From the NCBI RefSeq assembly GCF_018860345.1, contig NZ_JAHKPJ010000018.1:1-32475 (forward strand): a DNA stretch of 32,475 nucleotides, given 5' to 3'. A program made the translations under genes and the position numbers. Below, piece by piece: positions 12,198 to 20,345 of this stretch (its first letter is position 1; the number at the start of each line of letters is the position of its first letter). This DNA comes from Psychrosphaera sp. F3M07 (lineage in GTDB: Bacteria; Pseudomonadota; Gammaproteobacteria; Enterobacterales; Alteromonadaceae). The notes below the pieces were generated by a model. The model ran no database searches and was not told the origin of the DNA. It saw only the letters and a list, made by a program, of their open reading frames with translations.

Positions 12198-12201
12198 CAA
12201 C

Positions 12202-12549
12202 TTATAAAATGGCCAATACGTTTTCTGGAGGACGACCAATAGCCGCTTTATCTCCATTGATCACAATAGGACGTTCAATTAATTTAGGGCTATTAGTTAA
12301 GATAGTGAAAATCTCATCATCAGTGAGCGATGTATTATCTAACCCTGTTTCTTTGTATTCTGTTTCTTTTGAACGAATAATATCTCTTACGTTAACGCCG
12401 AGTTTTGACACCACTGAAGCTAACAACTCTTTGCTTACTGGTGTTTTTAAGTATTCAAATACCTCAGGTGTTACACCATTCTCTTCCAACAAAGCTAATG
12501 TTTGACGGCTTTTAGAACATCTAGGGTTATGAAAAATAATGATACTCAT
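12202..12549 (-). CDS. arsC: ArsC-family reductase (YfgD-like)
   Basis: A 115-residue thioredoxin-fold protein of the glutaredoxin-linked arsenate reductase family. The N-terminal HNPRCSKSRQTL carries the nucleophilic Cys11. Arg59, Arg93 (ERPIV) and Arg106 (IGRPPE) line up with Arg60/94/107 of plasmid-type ArsC, so the catalytic set looks intact. Its context is chromosomal, 3 bases after bepA and just before the WrbA-like gene, as for E. coli yfgD beside bepA. No arsenite pump or ArsR is nearby, so arsenic resistance should not be assumed from the family name. Confidence 0.9.
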   Translation of the reverse strand: MSIIIFHNPRCSKSRQTLALLEENGVTPEVFEYLKTPVSKELLASVVSKLGVNVRDIIRSKETEYKETGLDNTSLTDDEIFTILTNSPKLIERPIVINGDKAAIGRPPENVLAIL

Positions 12550-12552
12550 TAG

Positions 12553-14016
12553 TTAAAATCCTTTAATATTTTTTATGTATTTATCACGTTCACGATATTT
12601 AATTTTAAGTGCTTCAATTCGTTTAACTTCAGCTTTTTGTTCAGCCGTTAATAAGTTTAATGCTAAATCGACTGACTTCATTGCACTTCGATAGTCAGAT
12701 CTTAGCGCTGACAATTCGGCACTTGTAATATGATAACGAATTAGATTTTCATCCGCTTTATATGCGTCGCTTAATAATTGCGTTGCCAAAAAGTCTCTAG
12801 GTTTAACTAACAAATAATACTCTAAAATGCTGATGGCTTTTTTGGTGTTATTACTTTTTAACAACACATTGGCGTAGTTTAACGTAACCACAGAATTATT
12901 GGGCCTTAATTGATAGGCATAAGTTAACTTTTCAATGATTTTATCTGGTTTGCCTTGGGCGATATAAAGGTCTGACTGGGCATCTAAAACATATAAGTTG
13001 TTGGGTGATAGCTGATCTAATTCATCTAACAATGCAGCGGCTAAACTTAATTTCCCAGTATCTAAATACGCTAACGCTAAGCCATATTGCGATGCAAACT
13101 GTTTATTACCATGCTGTTTTTTTACTAAGTCTTCAAATAACTCAACGACTCGCTCTTTATCATAAATATATCGGGCTAAAATACGTGCTCGCATTAATAA
13201 GAAGTCTATCGAGTCGGCATAAAACTTTTTGGTGTATTGTTGTGCACGTAATTTAGCGTCTGTCACACGAGAATCGGCTAACGGATGGGTAATTAAAAAG
13301 GGTGCTAATTTTGTTTGATAACGCTGTTGCTCTTGTAACTTGCCAAAAAACTCAGCCGCCGCATATGGGTCAAAACCGGCTGTCGCTAATACGTTCATGC
13401 CAATGTTGTCAGCTTCTTGTTCGTTACTTCTGGTGTAGTTGATCATTGCTTGTTGTGAACCCGCCGTTGTCGCCATCATCGAAGCCATCATAGCTTGCGG
13501 GCTGATAGCGGCTAACAAGATAGAACCTACAATACCAGCCAGAGTCATATTTGATGTTTGTGCTGACGCTTCTTTTCTTCGAGCTAAATGACGTTGAGTA
13601 ACATGCGCTATTTCATGGCCTAATACTGAGGCTAATTGACTTTCCGTTTCGGCATTAGCGATTAACCCAGTATGCACTCCAATATAACCACCATAAAATG
13701 CAAACGCGTTTATATCTGGACTGTTGACGGTAAAAAAAGTAAATGGAAATTTTACATCTTGAGAGTTGGCTACTAACTTGTTGCCAATCGAGTTTATATA
13801 TTCCATCACAAGGGGATCATATAACAGGCTCGCTCGACCTTGTAATTGGTTAAATATGATTTCACCAAGCTGTTTCTCTTTCTCAATACTTAATACTGTT
13901 AATGCCGAGGCCCCTAAGTCTGGTAGTTCGTTGTTATCAGCAAAAGAAGAGGCCACAAAAAAAAGACTAAGGGAAAAGGTACAGGCGGAAAATAGAGATC
14001 TTATTTTTTTATACAT
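12553..14016 (-). CDS. bepA: BepA, periplasmic beta-barrel assembly-enhancing protease
   Basis: An M48 zinc metalloprotease with C-terminal TPR repeats that supports assembly of LptD and degrades misassembled outer-membrane proteins. A signal peptide is at 1-26 (cleavage probably after SSFA). The HEIAH zinc motif is at 134-138, with a third ligand Glu201 (NEQEAD) and His244 (THPLADSR) at the E. coli BepA regulatory histidine position. TPR-type helical repeats fill about 265-450. The 487-residue length matches the family. It is the first gene of a transcript running into arsC, the WrbA-like gene and DUF2069. Confidence 0.94.
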   Translation of the reverse strand: MYKKIRSLFSACTFSLSLFFVASSFADNNELPDLGASALTVLSIEKEKQLGEIIFNQLQGRASLLYDPLVMEYINSIGNKLVANSQDVKFPFTFFTVNSPDINAFAFYGGYIGVHTGLIANAETESQLASVLGHEIAHVTQRHLARRKEASAQTSNMTLAGIVGSILLAAISPQAMMASMMATTAGSQQAMINYTRSNEQEADNIGMNVLATAGFDPYAAAEFFGKLQEQQRYQTKLAPFLITHPLADSRVTDAKLRAQQYTKKFYADSIDFLLMRARILARYIYDKERVVELFEDLVKKQHGNKQFASQYGLALAYLDTGKLSLAAALLDELDQLSPNNLYVLDAQSDLYIAQGKPDKIIEKLTYAYQLRPNNSVVTLNYANVLLKSNNTKKAISILEYYLLVKPRDFLATQLLSDAYKADENLIRYHITSAELSALRSDYRSAMKSVDLALNLLTAEQKAEVKRIEALKIKYRERDKYIKNIKGF

Positions 14017-14071
14017 AGACTACTTTTAGTTATTAATTAAGTTTAAAACGACGAGTTAGCGTGCGATGAGA

Positions 14072-14749
14072 TTAAAATAAGTCTTTATCTTCTATTTGAC
14101 TCTTAATTACATCATTCGCTGCAAAATCAGGATTGGTACTTTGTTTACTAAAGGCTTCTTTAATTGTCATACCTTTAACGGCATATACGTTCACTTCTTG
14201 TTCTAACATTGAAATGATTTTACATACTACATTGTATGCATGAACGATAAGCGCCATATCGGCGCTGTCGCCATTCTTGTTATTAAAAGCAATAAACTTA
14301 TGCAGTTGTGGAATTCTTACCAATACTTTCATTTGTGACGGATCCCAAACATCAAACTCCATATTTGGATCACCATTACGGTACTCGTCAATTAGTATGT
14401 CTTTGATGTAAGGTAAGGCTATTAGTTCATAACCTTGTGCATTAAAAACATGATAAAGGCAGATCCTAGGTTTTTTAAGTGGTTGAATTAATTCAATGTG
14501 GTCGACTTTATTAATATCAATAGTGGGATCAATACCCAAGTTGTCGTAATTCCAATTACGACGATTAACGATTCTTTTATAGGCATTATCAAAGCCATAA
14601 GTGATAAACCCTTCTGCTTCTGCAACGGCATTGGCAATCAAGTGAAAGAAGGCTGGAATTTCACCCCAATTAATTTTCTTTTTAAACGCATTAATATCCT
14701 TAATTGAAGGATCATCCGGCAATTGTGAATTTTCAGGATACAGTGACAT
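14072..14749 (-). CDS. Conserved-looking protein of unknown function
   Basis: A 225-residue protein that I do not recognise. It has no signal peptide, membrane segment or coiled coil. The composition is mixed alpha/beta with many aromatic and Asp/Asn residues. The centre holds alternating strands (RICLYHVFNAQGYELIALPYI and MKVLVRIPQLHKFIAFN), then a helix (ADMALIVHAYNVVCKIISMLEQE) and a polar tail. It ends 55 bases before bepA on the same strand and is divergent from the TusA-like gene. The spacing allows co-transcription with bepA, but nothing more can be said about its role. Confidence 0.65.
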   Translation of the reverse strand: MSLYPENSQLPDDPSIKDINAFKKKINWGEIPAFFHLIANAVAEAEGFITYGFDNAYKRIVNRRNWNYDNLGIDPTIDINKVDHIELIQPLKKPRICLYHVFNAQGYELIALPYIKDILIDEYRNGDPNMEFDVWDPSQMKVLVRIPQLHKFIAFNNKNGDSADMALIVHAYNVVCKIISMLEQEVNVYAVKGMTIKEAFSKQSTNPDFAANDVIKSQIEDKDLF

Positions 14750-14842
14750 CTAAAATAGTTACTCTTAAAATTACTTTGGCTACAAGTATTAAGTATTGTG
14801 GTAAATTAATGAAGTAATAAATAAATATATTAGATTAAATTT

Positions 14843-15052
14843 ATGATATTTGATGGAAAAGGGCTTAAATGTCCTTTGGCATTTGTTAAAGCCAAACAAG
14901 CTTTAATGAAAAATAAGTCTAAAGAATTTCTGTTTGATGATGATATTAGCCTATACAATTTTACTTCTTACCTAGATAATCAAAACATACTCTACCAATC
15001 AATAGAATTAGCTGATTGTGTAAAGATAAAAGTCGTCGGCGATAATGCATAA
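14843..15052 (+). CDS. TusA-like sulphur carrier protein
   Basis: A 69-residue protein of the TusA/SirA fold. The signature Cys-Pro lies at 10-11 in the motif GLKCPLAFVKAKQAL: the persulphide-bearing cysteine at the start of the first helix. A second cysteine lies near the C-terminus (ELADCVKIKV). It is shorter than E. coli TusA and is probably a paralogue, so I do not assign the gene name. It is 20 bases upstream of a PerM-type permease with a GAAGGA ribosome site between them, so they form an operon. Sulphur transfer to tRNA or another acceptor is possible but unproven. Confidence 0.8.
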   Translation: MIFDGKGLKCPLAFVKAKQALMKNKSKEFLFDDDISLYNFTSYLDNQNILYQSIELADCVKIKVVGDNA

Positions 15053-15072
15053 AGTGAAGGAACAATTAAGAC

Positions 15073-16152
15073 ATGTTTGATGTATTTAAACAGTGGTACA
15101 AGAAAAATTTCTCCGATCCAAACGCAGTGACCTTAATGTTAGTAATTGTGCTAACTGCAGGACTGATTACTTTATTTGGTGATTTGCTCACCCCAGTATT
15201 TGTGGCCATCGTATTTGCGTTTTTATTAGAATGGCCGGTAAAAAAAGCCACTCAGTTAGGTTTAAATCGTAACCTGAGTACCACATTAGTTATTACTATT
15301 TTTATTGGCATTATGACAACAATATTTGTTATGGCGATACCTGTTATCTGGAAACAGAGCATTGGCTTAATTAAAGAGTTGCCTGACATGATGGTGCATA
15401 TAAAACGTTATATTTATACCTTACCTGATTTATACCCAAGTTTAGATCCTGCGCTCATTACCAATTTAATCAATAACTTTGACACCAAGTTAGTGTCAGT
15501 TCTAGAAAATTCAGTACAAACGATAATGGCCTCATTAACGGATGTTGTTGCTATATTAATCTATTTGATTTTAGTGCCTATGATGGTGTTTTTTATCATT
15601 AAAGATAAAAAAGACCTATTAGCGGGTTTTGACAAAATAATGCCAGTGCGTAGACGTTTAATAACTCAAGTGTCCAACGAAATGAATGAACAGATCATCA
15701 ATTATATACGTGGCAAAATGATCGAATTGTTTATTGTCGGTGGCGCTACCTATATTGCCTTTGCCATTATGGACTTAAGGTATGCAGCCGTATTAGGTTT
15801 GCTCGTTGGTTTATCGGTGTTAATTCCATATATTGGTGCCGCAGTTGTAACTGTACCGGTTACCGCCGTCGCGTTATTTCAATTTGGATTAACCCCTGAT
15901 TTCTATGCCGTGATGATAGCGTATGGTGTTATTCAAGCGCTTGATGGTAATTTGTTAGTACCATTGTTGTTTTCAGAAGCGGTAGATTTAAATCCAGTTT
16001 ACATCATAGTGGCGGTGTTATTCTTTGGCGGGCTTTGGGGTTTTTGGGGCGTGTTTTTTGCCATTCCATTAGCATCATTAGTCAAAGCGGTTATTAATGC
16101 GTGGTCAGTGAAAAGCGTGCCTGAAAATATACAGACAGACACGTGCAATTAA
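15073..16152 (+). CDS. perM: AI-2E family transporter / PerM-type permease
   Basis: A 359-residue inner-membrane protein of the AI-2E/PerM family. Hydrophobic pairs lie near the N-terminus (about 18-50 and 70-95), a soluble helical stretch spans about 100-150, and TM segments follow to about 340, with the conserved LIPYIGAAVVTVP and ALDGNLLVPLLFSE blocks. E. coli perM (yfgO) lies beside bepA and yfgD; here the same three genes are neighbours, which supports orthology. The true substrate of this family is not established; some members export AI-2 or act as Na+/H+ antiporters. A strong terminator follows. Confidence 0.85.
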   Translation: MFDVFKQWYKKNFSDPNAVTLMLVIVLTAGLITLFGDLLTPVFVAIVFAFLLEWPVKKATQLGLNRNLSTTLVITIFIGIMTTIFVMAIPVIWKQSIGLIKELPDMMVHIKRYIYTLPDLYPSLDPALITNLINNFDTKLVSVLENSVQTIMASLTDVVAILIYLILVPMMVFFIIKDKKDLLAGFDKIMPVRRRLITQVSNEMNEQIINYIRGKMIELFIVGGATYIAFAIMDLRYAAVLGLLVGLSVLIPYIGAAVVTVPVTAVALFQFGLTPDFYAVMIAYGVIQALDGNLLVPLLFSEAVDLNPVYIIVAVLFFGGLWGFWGVFFAIPLASLVKAVINAWSVKSVPENIQTDTCN

Positions 16153-16169
16153 GTTAAAACAAGATGTAA

Positions 16170-16203
16170 AAAAAGGCTCATTATATAAATGAGCCTTTTT
16201 TAT
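16170..16203 (+). terminator. Terminator of perM (hairpin copy 1)
   Basis: The 13-bp arms AAAAAGGCTCATT (16170-16182) and AATGAGCCTTTTT (16188-16200) have an ATATA loop. A nearly identical hairpin occurs at 19062-19094, on the far side of the kinase gene. Confidence 0.92.
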
Positions 16204-16368
16204 ATGATTTTTCTGAACATAGATTGAGGTAACTCAACATATATCCATAATTAAAGTATAAGAATTTTCTAATATGATTATACTTGAGATATAAATATAT
16301 TAACGACTAGCTCCATAACGTTAACATTCAAATTAGCTAATTTATCACTATTTAGGTTTAGGCATTAG

Positions 16369-19044
16369 ATGACAAAGAATTCTAATAATCCATCATCTCC
16401 ATTTTCGCCGTTTTTCAGATCATTATTTTTTCCAACACTTGTCCTCATTATTGGCATGTTTTTATCCATTTGGGATCATCTTCAATTTCAAAAAGAAACC
16501 AACGATAATATTCAGGTTAAGCTAGATCAGCGCATTGAATACATCAGAGATGGTGTGGCTGAAAAATTTAATTTATATAAATATGGTTTAAAAGGTCTAC
16601 GTGGCGCAATGGTAAGCGCTGGAGTACAGGACTTTGATTACCTCAAGATGCAAAATTACATTAACAGTCGTGAGCATGAAATTGAATTCCCTGGCGCGAG
16701 AGGATTTGGGGTATTAAAAAAAATACCACAAGCTGAAATAAAACAATTTGTGGCAGATGCAGCACGAGAGAGACCAGATAAACACTTTCAATTGAAGCAG
16801 TTAACTCAACATAATGATGATGTATTTATTCTGCAATATATAGAACCAGAGATAACCAATAAGCAGGCAATCGGGCTTGATATTGCATCAGAACCCACGC
16901 GGCATAAAGCGGCGATTAAATCGGCATTAAACAACAGTCCAACATTAACCGCACCAATAATATTAGTTGAAGAAGACCAAAGTAAACGCCAGGGTTTTTT
17001 ATTATTATTGCCGGTTTACAGTCAGCACAAAATTCCTGAAATACCAGAACAACGTATGCAAGTTCTATATGGTTGGGTGTCGGCTGTCTTATCTATTGAT
17101 GAAGTATTAACGTCATTCTCTGGACTTTCTAAAGACGTTAATTTGAAAATTTACGACGTAACGGAACAAAATGTCAGTGAATTTTTTTCATTTGGAAAAA
17201 ATATATCTGAAGTGACACATCAATCTGAAACCACTATAGAGTTATTAGGTAGACATTGGATGTTTGAGTTATTGGTGGATGATTCTTATATTGAAACCTT
17301 AAATAACTCTGAGTTTAATGAGTCATTTTTTGCCATTATTATTATCACTTTATCTATAGTGCTTATAATTTACATCGTGCAACTTGTTTTTCAACGAAGA
17401 AGGTTAGTGATTGACAAAGGCATTGAACAAGAAAATATATTAAAACTAGCAAATCAGAATTTGGAACGTAAAGTCAATGAACGTACGTTAGAGATCACCA
17501 GATTAAGTTCGTTACAAAAAAGCATTCTAGAAGCCGCCAGTTATGCCATTATTGCGACGACAAATGAAGGCATGATAATGGCTTTCAACCCAGCCGCTGA
17601 AAAATTATTAGGTTATAAAGCGAGTGACGTAATTGGAAAAATAACACCAGCACAATTTCATATTGAACAAGAAGTGGTGATAAGGGCATTAGAATTAACA
17701 GAAGAGCTCGGGCAAGAAATTAAACCTAGTTTTGACGTATTTACGATCAGAGCTAGTTTAGGGTTGCCAGAATTGAACCGGTGGACTTATCGAACTAAAA
17801 GCGGTGATGAAATACCAGTAAATTTAAGCATTACCGCTCTGACAGATGGCAATAACCAGCAAATTGGATTTTTAGGCATAGCCTATGATCTTACTGAGCA
17901 AATTAAACAACAAACGGCATTAGCTAAAGCAAAAGAGATTGCAGAGAAAGCGAACCGCTCTAAATCAGAATTTTTAGCTAATATGAGCCATGAAATTCGA
18001 ACTCCAATGAATGGATTATTTGGAACCTTACAATTATTAGAAAACAAAGCACTTGATGAGGAAGGAAAAAACTTATTAAGTAAAGCAATCTACTCGACTA
18101 AGTCATTAACGACCATCATTAACGATATTTTAGACTTCTCAAAGATTGAAGCTGGCAAGTTTGCACTTGAAATCATTCCATTTAGTTTAACTGAGTTAAT
18201 CGATAACTTAGCGACTGGATTAGAAATTGAAGCTAATAATAAAAAGATAAATTTAGAGATAATCAATAACGTTGAAGATGACTACTGGTTTGGCGATCCA
18301 ACTAGAATAAGCCAAATATTAATAAATATATTATCCAATGCCATTAAGTTTACTACTGAAGGGATAGTCAGCTTAGAAGTCATGCAAGATAAGGAGACAG
18401 AAGGCGTTGTATTCACAGTTATAGACACCGGTATTGGAATTAGTGATGAAGCGCTTCAGCGGCTGTTTGATCGGTTTGAGCAAGCGGATAACTCAACCAC
18501 CAGAAAGTTTGGTGGCACTGGACTCGGCTTGGCTATCAGTGATTCTTTAGTAAAGTTAATGAATGGCAAAATAGGCGTTGAAAGCACATTGGGACTCGGT
18601 AGTAAATTTACCATTCATATACCATTAACCCATGCGAATGAAAGTCAAATAAACTCACCTAATGTAGTAATTGAAGCGTTAAATTTACAAGACAAAACCA
18701 TTTTAGTTGCAGAAGATAATCCGATTAATCAGTTGGTTGTGGTTACTATGTTAAAACAAACTAACGCTAGAGTAGATGTGGTAGACAATGGTCAAAAGGC
18801 AATAGATTATTGTTTAGAAAATCGTCCAGATCTCATTTTAATGGACATTCAAATGCCAGAAGTTGATGGTGTAGAAGCATGCACTGAGATAAAAAGTAAA
18901 AATAAAGTTCAAAAAGTTGTGGCGCTAACCGCTAATGTATTTACCGAAGAGCGAATACAATATGAATTATTATTCGACGGCTATTTGGCTAAACCGATAG
19001 AAAAGCAGGCATTATATAAAATGTTGTCAACCCTATTAACCTAG
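16369..19044 (+). CDS. Hybrid sensor histidine kinase: CHASE-PAS-HisKA-HATPase-REC
   Basis: An 891-residue membrane-bound hybrid kinase. TM1 spans about 18-37 and TM2 about 320-341; the periplasmic part between them resembles a CHASE ligand-binding domain. Then follow a short coiled linker, a PAS domain (about 380-510), and HisKA with phosphoacceptor His541 in NMSHEIRTPMNG. The HATPase domain has a glycine box GGTGLGLAIS near 715. A C-terminal receiver domain (about 775-890) has phosphoacceptor Asp826 in LILMDIQMPEVDG. There is no Hpt domain in the protein and no response regulator or DNA-binding partner next to it, so the phosphorelay partner must be elsewhere. It is transcribed alone, between matching terminator hairpins, and interrupts a gene neighbourhood otherwise similar to other gammaproteobacteria. 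The ligand is unknown. Confidence 0.93.
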   Translation: MTKNSNNPSSPFSPFFRSLFFPTLVLIIGMFLSIWDHLQFQKETNDNIQVKLDQRIEYIRDGVAEKFNLYKYGLKGLRGAMVSAGVQDFDYLKMQNYINSREHEIEFPGARGFGVLKKIPQAEIKQFVADAARERPDKHFQLKQLTQHNDDVFILQYIEPEITNKQAIGLDIASEPTRHKAAIKSALNNSPTLTAPIILVEEDQSKRQGFLLLLPVYSQHKIPEIPEQRMQVLYGWVSAVLSIDEVLTSFSGLSKDVNLKIYDVTEQNVSEFFSFGKNISEVTHQSETTIELLGRHWMFELLVDDSYIETLNNSEFNESFFAIIIITLSIVLIIYIVQLVFQRRRLVIDKGIEQENILKLANQNLERKVNERTLEITRLSSLQKSILEAASYAIIATTNEGMIMAFNPAAEKLLGYKASDVIGKITPAQFHIEQEVVIRALELTEELGQEIKPSFDVFTIRASLGLPELNRWTYRTKSGDEIPVNLSITALTDGNNQQIGFLGIAYDLTEQIKQQTALAKAKEIAEKANRSKSEFLANMSHEIRTPMNGLFGTLQLLENKALDEEGKNLLSKAIYSTKSLTTIINDILDFSKIEAGKFALEIIPFSLTELIDNLATGLEIEANNKKINLEIINNVEDDYWFGDPTRISQILINILSNAIKFTTEGIVSLEVMQDKETEGVVFTVIDTGIGISDEALQRLFDRFEQADNSTTRKFGGTGLGLAISDSLVKLMNGKIGVESTLGLGSKFTIHIPLTHANESQINSPNVVIEALNLQDKTILVAEDNPINQLVVVTMLKQTNARVDVVDNGQKAIDYCLENRPDLILMDIQMPEVDGVEACTEIKSKNKVQKVVALTANVFTEERIQYELLFDGYLAKPIEKQALYKMLSTLLT

Positions 19045-19061
19045 TGGCGTTTAGCACATAC

Positions 19062-19094
19062 AAAAAAAGCTCATTATATAAATGAGCCTTTTTT
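19062..19094. terminator. Shared terminator of the kinase gene and bcp (hairpin copy 2)
   Basis: The arms GCTCATT (19069-19075) and AATGAGC (19081-19087) have an ATATA loop, extended by A/T runs with one A-C mismatch. It serves two converging genes. Loop and right arm match the 16170-16200 hairpin base for base. Confidence 0.88.
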
Positions 19095-19106
19095 GTATAT
19101 TAGGTA

Positions 19107-19583
19107 TTACTTTGCTAATTCGTTTAATACTTCTAATACCACTTCATGATGGTCTTTAGTTTTAAACTTGTTAAAGAAATGCGTAATTGTGCCATCTTGG
19201 CCAATAAGGAAACTAAGGCGATGAATGCCATCGTACTCTTTGCCCATAAACTTTTTTAGCCCCCACACACCAAACTCATCAGCAACTTTGTGGTCTTCAT
19301 CTGATAGAAGAGGGAAGTTTAACTCGTCTCTTTCCGTGAACTTAGTTAATCGTTTAACTGCATCAGGACTGATCCCCACGGCAACCGTATTTAATTGATC
19401 CAATTGCGTTTTTATGTCTCTTAGGTTTTGTGCTTGAACGGTACAACCTGGGGTCATCGCCTTTGGATAAAAATAAACGAGAACTTGTTTGGTTTTTAAT
19501 GTTTGGGCTAAATCAAACAAGTCACCATTTTGGTTTTCAAGTTTAAACATTGGGGCTTTATCGCCTACGGAAAGAGTATTCAT
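19107..19583 (-). CDS. bcp: Thiol peroxidase Bcp, apparently 1-Cys
   Basis: A thioredoxin-fold peroxiredoxin of the BCP/PrxQ type that reduces hydrogen and organic peroxides in the cytoplasm. The peroxidatic Cys47 lies in MTPGCTVQAQ. The usual resolving cysteine five residues later (E. coli Cys50) is Gln52, and no other cysteine exists in the 158 residues, so it should work as a 1-Cys enzyme resolved by an outside thiol. The FGVWG, GIHRLSFLI and C-terminal family blocks are intact. It follows gcvR by 71 bases on the same strand, the E. coli gcvR-bcp order. Confidence 0.94.
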   Translation of the reverse strand: MNTLSVGDKAPMFKLENQNGDLFDLAQTLKTKQVLVYFYPKAMTPGCTVQAQNLRDIKTQLDQLNTVAVGISPDAVKRLTKFTERDELNFPLLSDEDHKVADEFGVWGLKKFMGKEYDGIHRLSFLIGQDGTITHFFNKFKTKDHHEVVLEVLNELAK

Positions 19584-19654
19584 AATTTTCTAGCCTATTG
19601 ATGGTTATATTTTTGTGTTCAAAATTGGTTTATTTGCTGAGCGTGTGATGATTG

Positions 19655-20206
19655 TTATTGCTCGATAGTGATTGGATTAAAAGAGCATGTCATGGCTAAA
19701 TTTTTACATAAAGCTTCGCAGCCTGAAATCACGGTATCTAACAGTAATTCATCTGCCAAATCGATTCTAATTTCCGCCACTTGCCAATCTTTGCCGTCTT
19801 TTTGTGTTGCTTTTGATTTTAAACTACTGATACCTACTTTGTGTTCAGCAAAAAAGCTAGTGATCTGGCGAATGGTGCCTGAGCTGTCAGGACCATCAAA
19901 TACCACCTGATATTGTGCTCTTTCTAAACCTTTGTGCGTGGTGGTACGTTTCATCATCGTCAGTAAATTAAGTGACATAGCTAATGGCGGTAATTGCACT
20001 TCTAATTTTGTTAATGAAGTATTGTCACCGGCAAGCAGCATGATCATGGTGAATTCGCTGCCAAAAATGGCCATTTTACTGTCAAGTATGTTGCATTTAC
20101 ATTGAGTTACTAAGCCCGTTAGTTGACTAACTAAGCCCGTTCTATCTTTACCTATAACAGTAAGTACTAAATGTTGGGTGGGAGTATTGGAAAACGCCTG
20201 GGTCAT
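19655..20206 (-). CDS. gcvR: Glycine cleavage system repressor GcvR
   Basis: A 183-residue protein with two ACT domains: first about 10-85 (LVLTVIGKDRTGLVSQLTGLV), second about 97-170 (YQVVFDGPDSSGTIRQITSFF). GcvR binds GcvA and represses the glycine cleavage operon when glycine is low; it has no DNA-binding domain of its own. It lies divergent from dapA and just upstream of bcp, an order conserved with E. coli, which strengthens the name. Confidence 0.9.
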   Translation of the reverse strand: MTQAFSNTPTQHLVLTVIGKDRTGLVSQLTGLVTQCKCNILDSKMAIFGSEFTMIMLLAGDNTSLTKLEVQLPPLAMSLNLLTMMKRTTTHKGLERAQYQVVFDGPDSSGTIRQITSFFAEHKVGISSLKSKATQKDGKDWQVAEIRIDLADELLLDTVISGCEALCKNLAMTCSFNPITIEQ

Positions 20207-20291
20207 TATCTAAAAGTCACAGTATTGATTGTATTATATCGGGCAAGTTTAACATATAAGGATAAAAACACACCAGAAGGTTGAAAGACGC

Positions 20292-20320
20292 TTGTTTTGT
20301 TATCACTGCCTGAGTAACAT
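20292..20320 (+). promoter_or_regulatory. Candidate sigma-70 promoter of dapA
   Basis: TTGTTT (20292-20297), a 17-base spacer and TAACAT (20315-20320), about 26 bases before the dapA ATG. This is a good but not perfect match to consensus. Confidence 0.45.
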
Positions 20321-20345
20321 AGCCGGCTTAATATCAGGAGGGATC

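Noticed and set aside
12198-12257. Longer start for the WrbA-like gene
   Set aside because: It would overlap arsC by 56 bases and add residues foreign to the flavodoxin fold; the ATGs at 12197/12191 follow the arsC stop.
12202-12549. An arsenic resistance locus
   Set aside because: The ArsC-family gene is the chromosomal yfgD type beside bepA; no arsR, arsB or acr3 is present.
20292-20345. TTG start extending dapA by 18 codons
   Set aside because: The extension overlaps a likely promoter, and the ATG at 20346 has a strong AGGAGG site.
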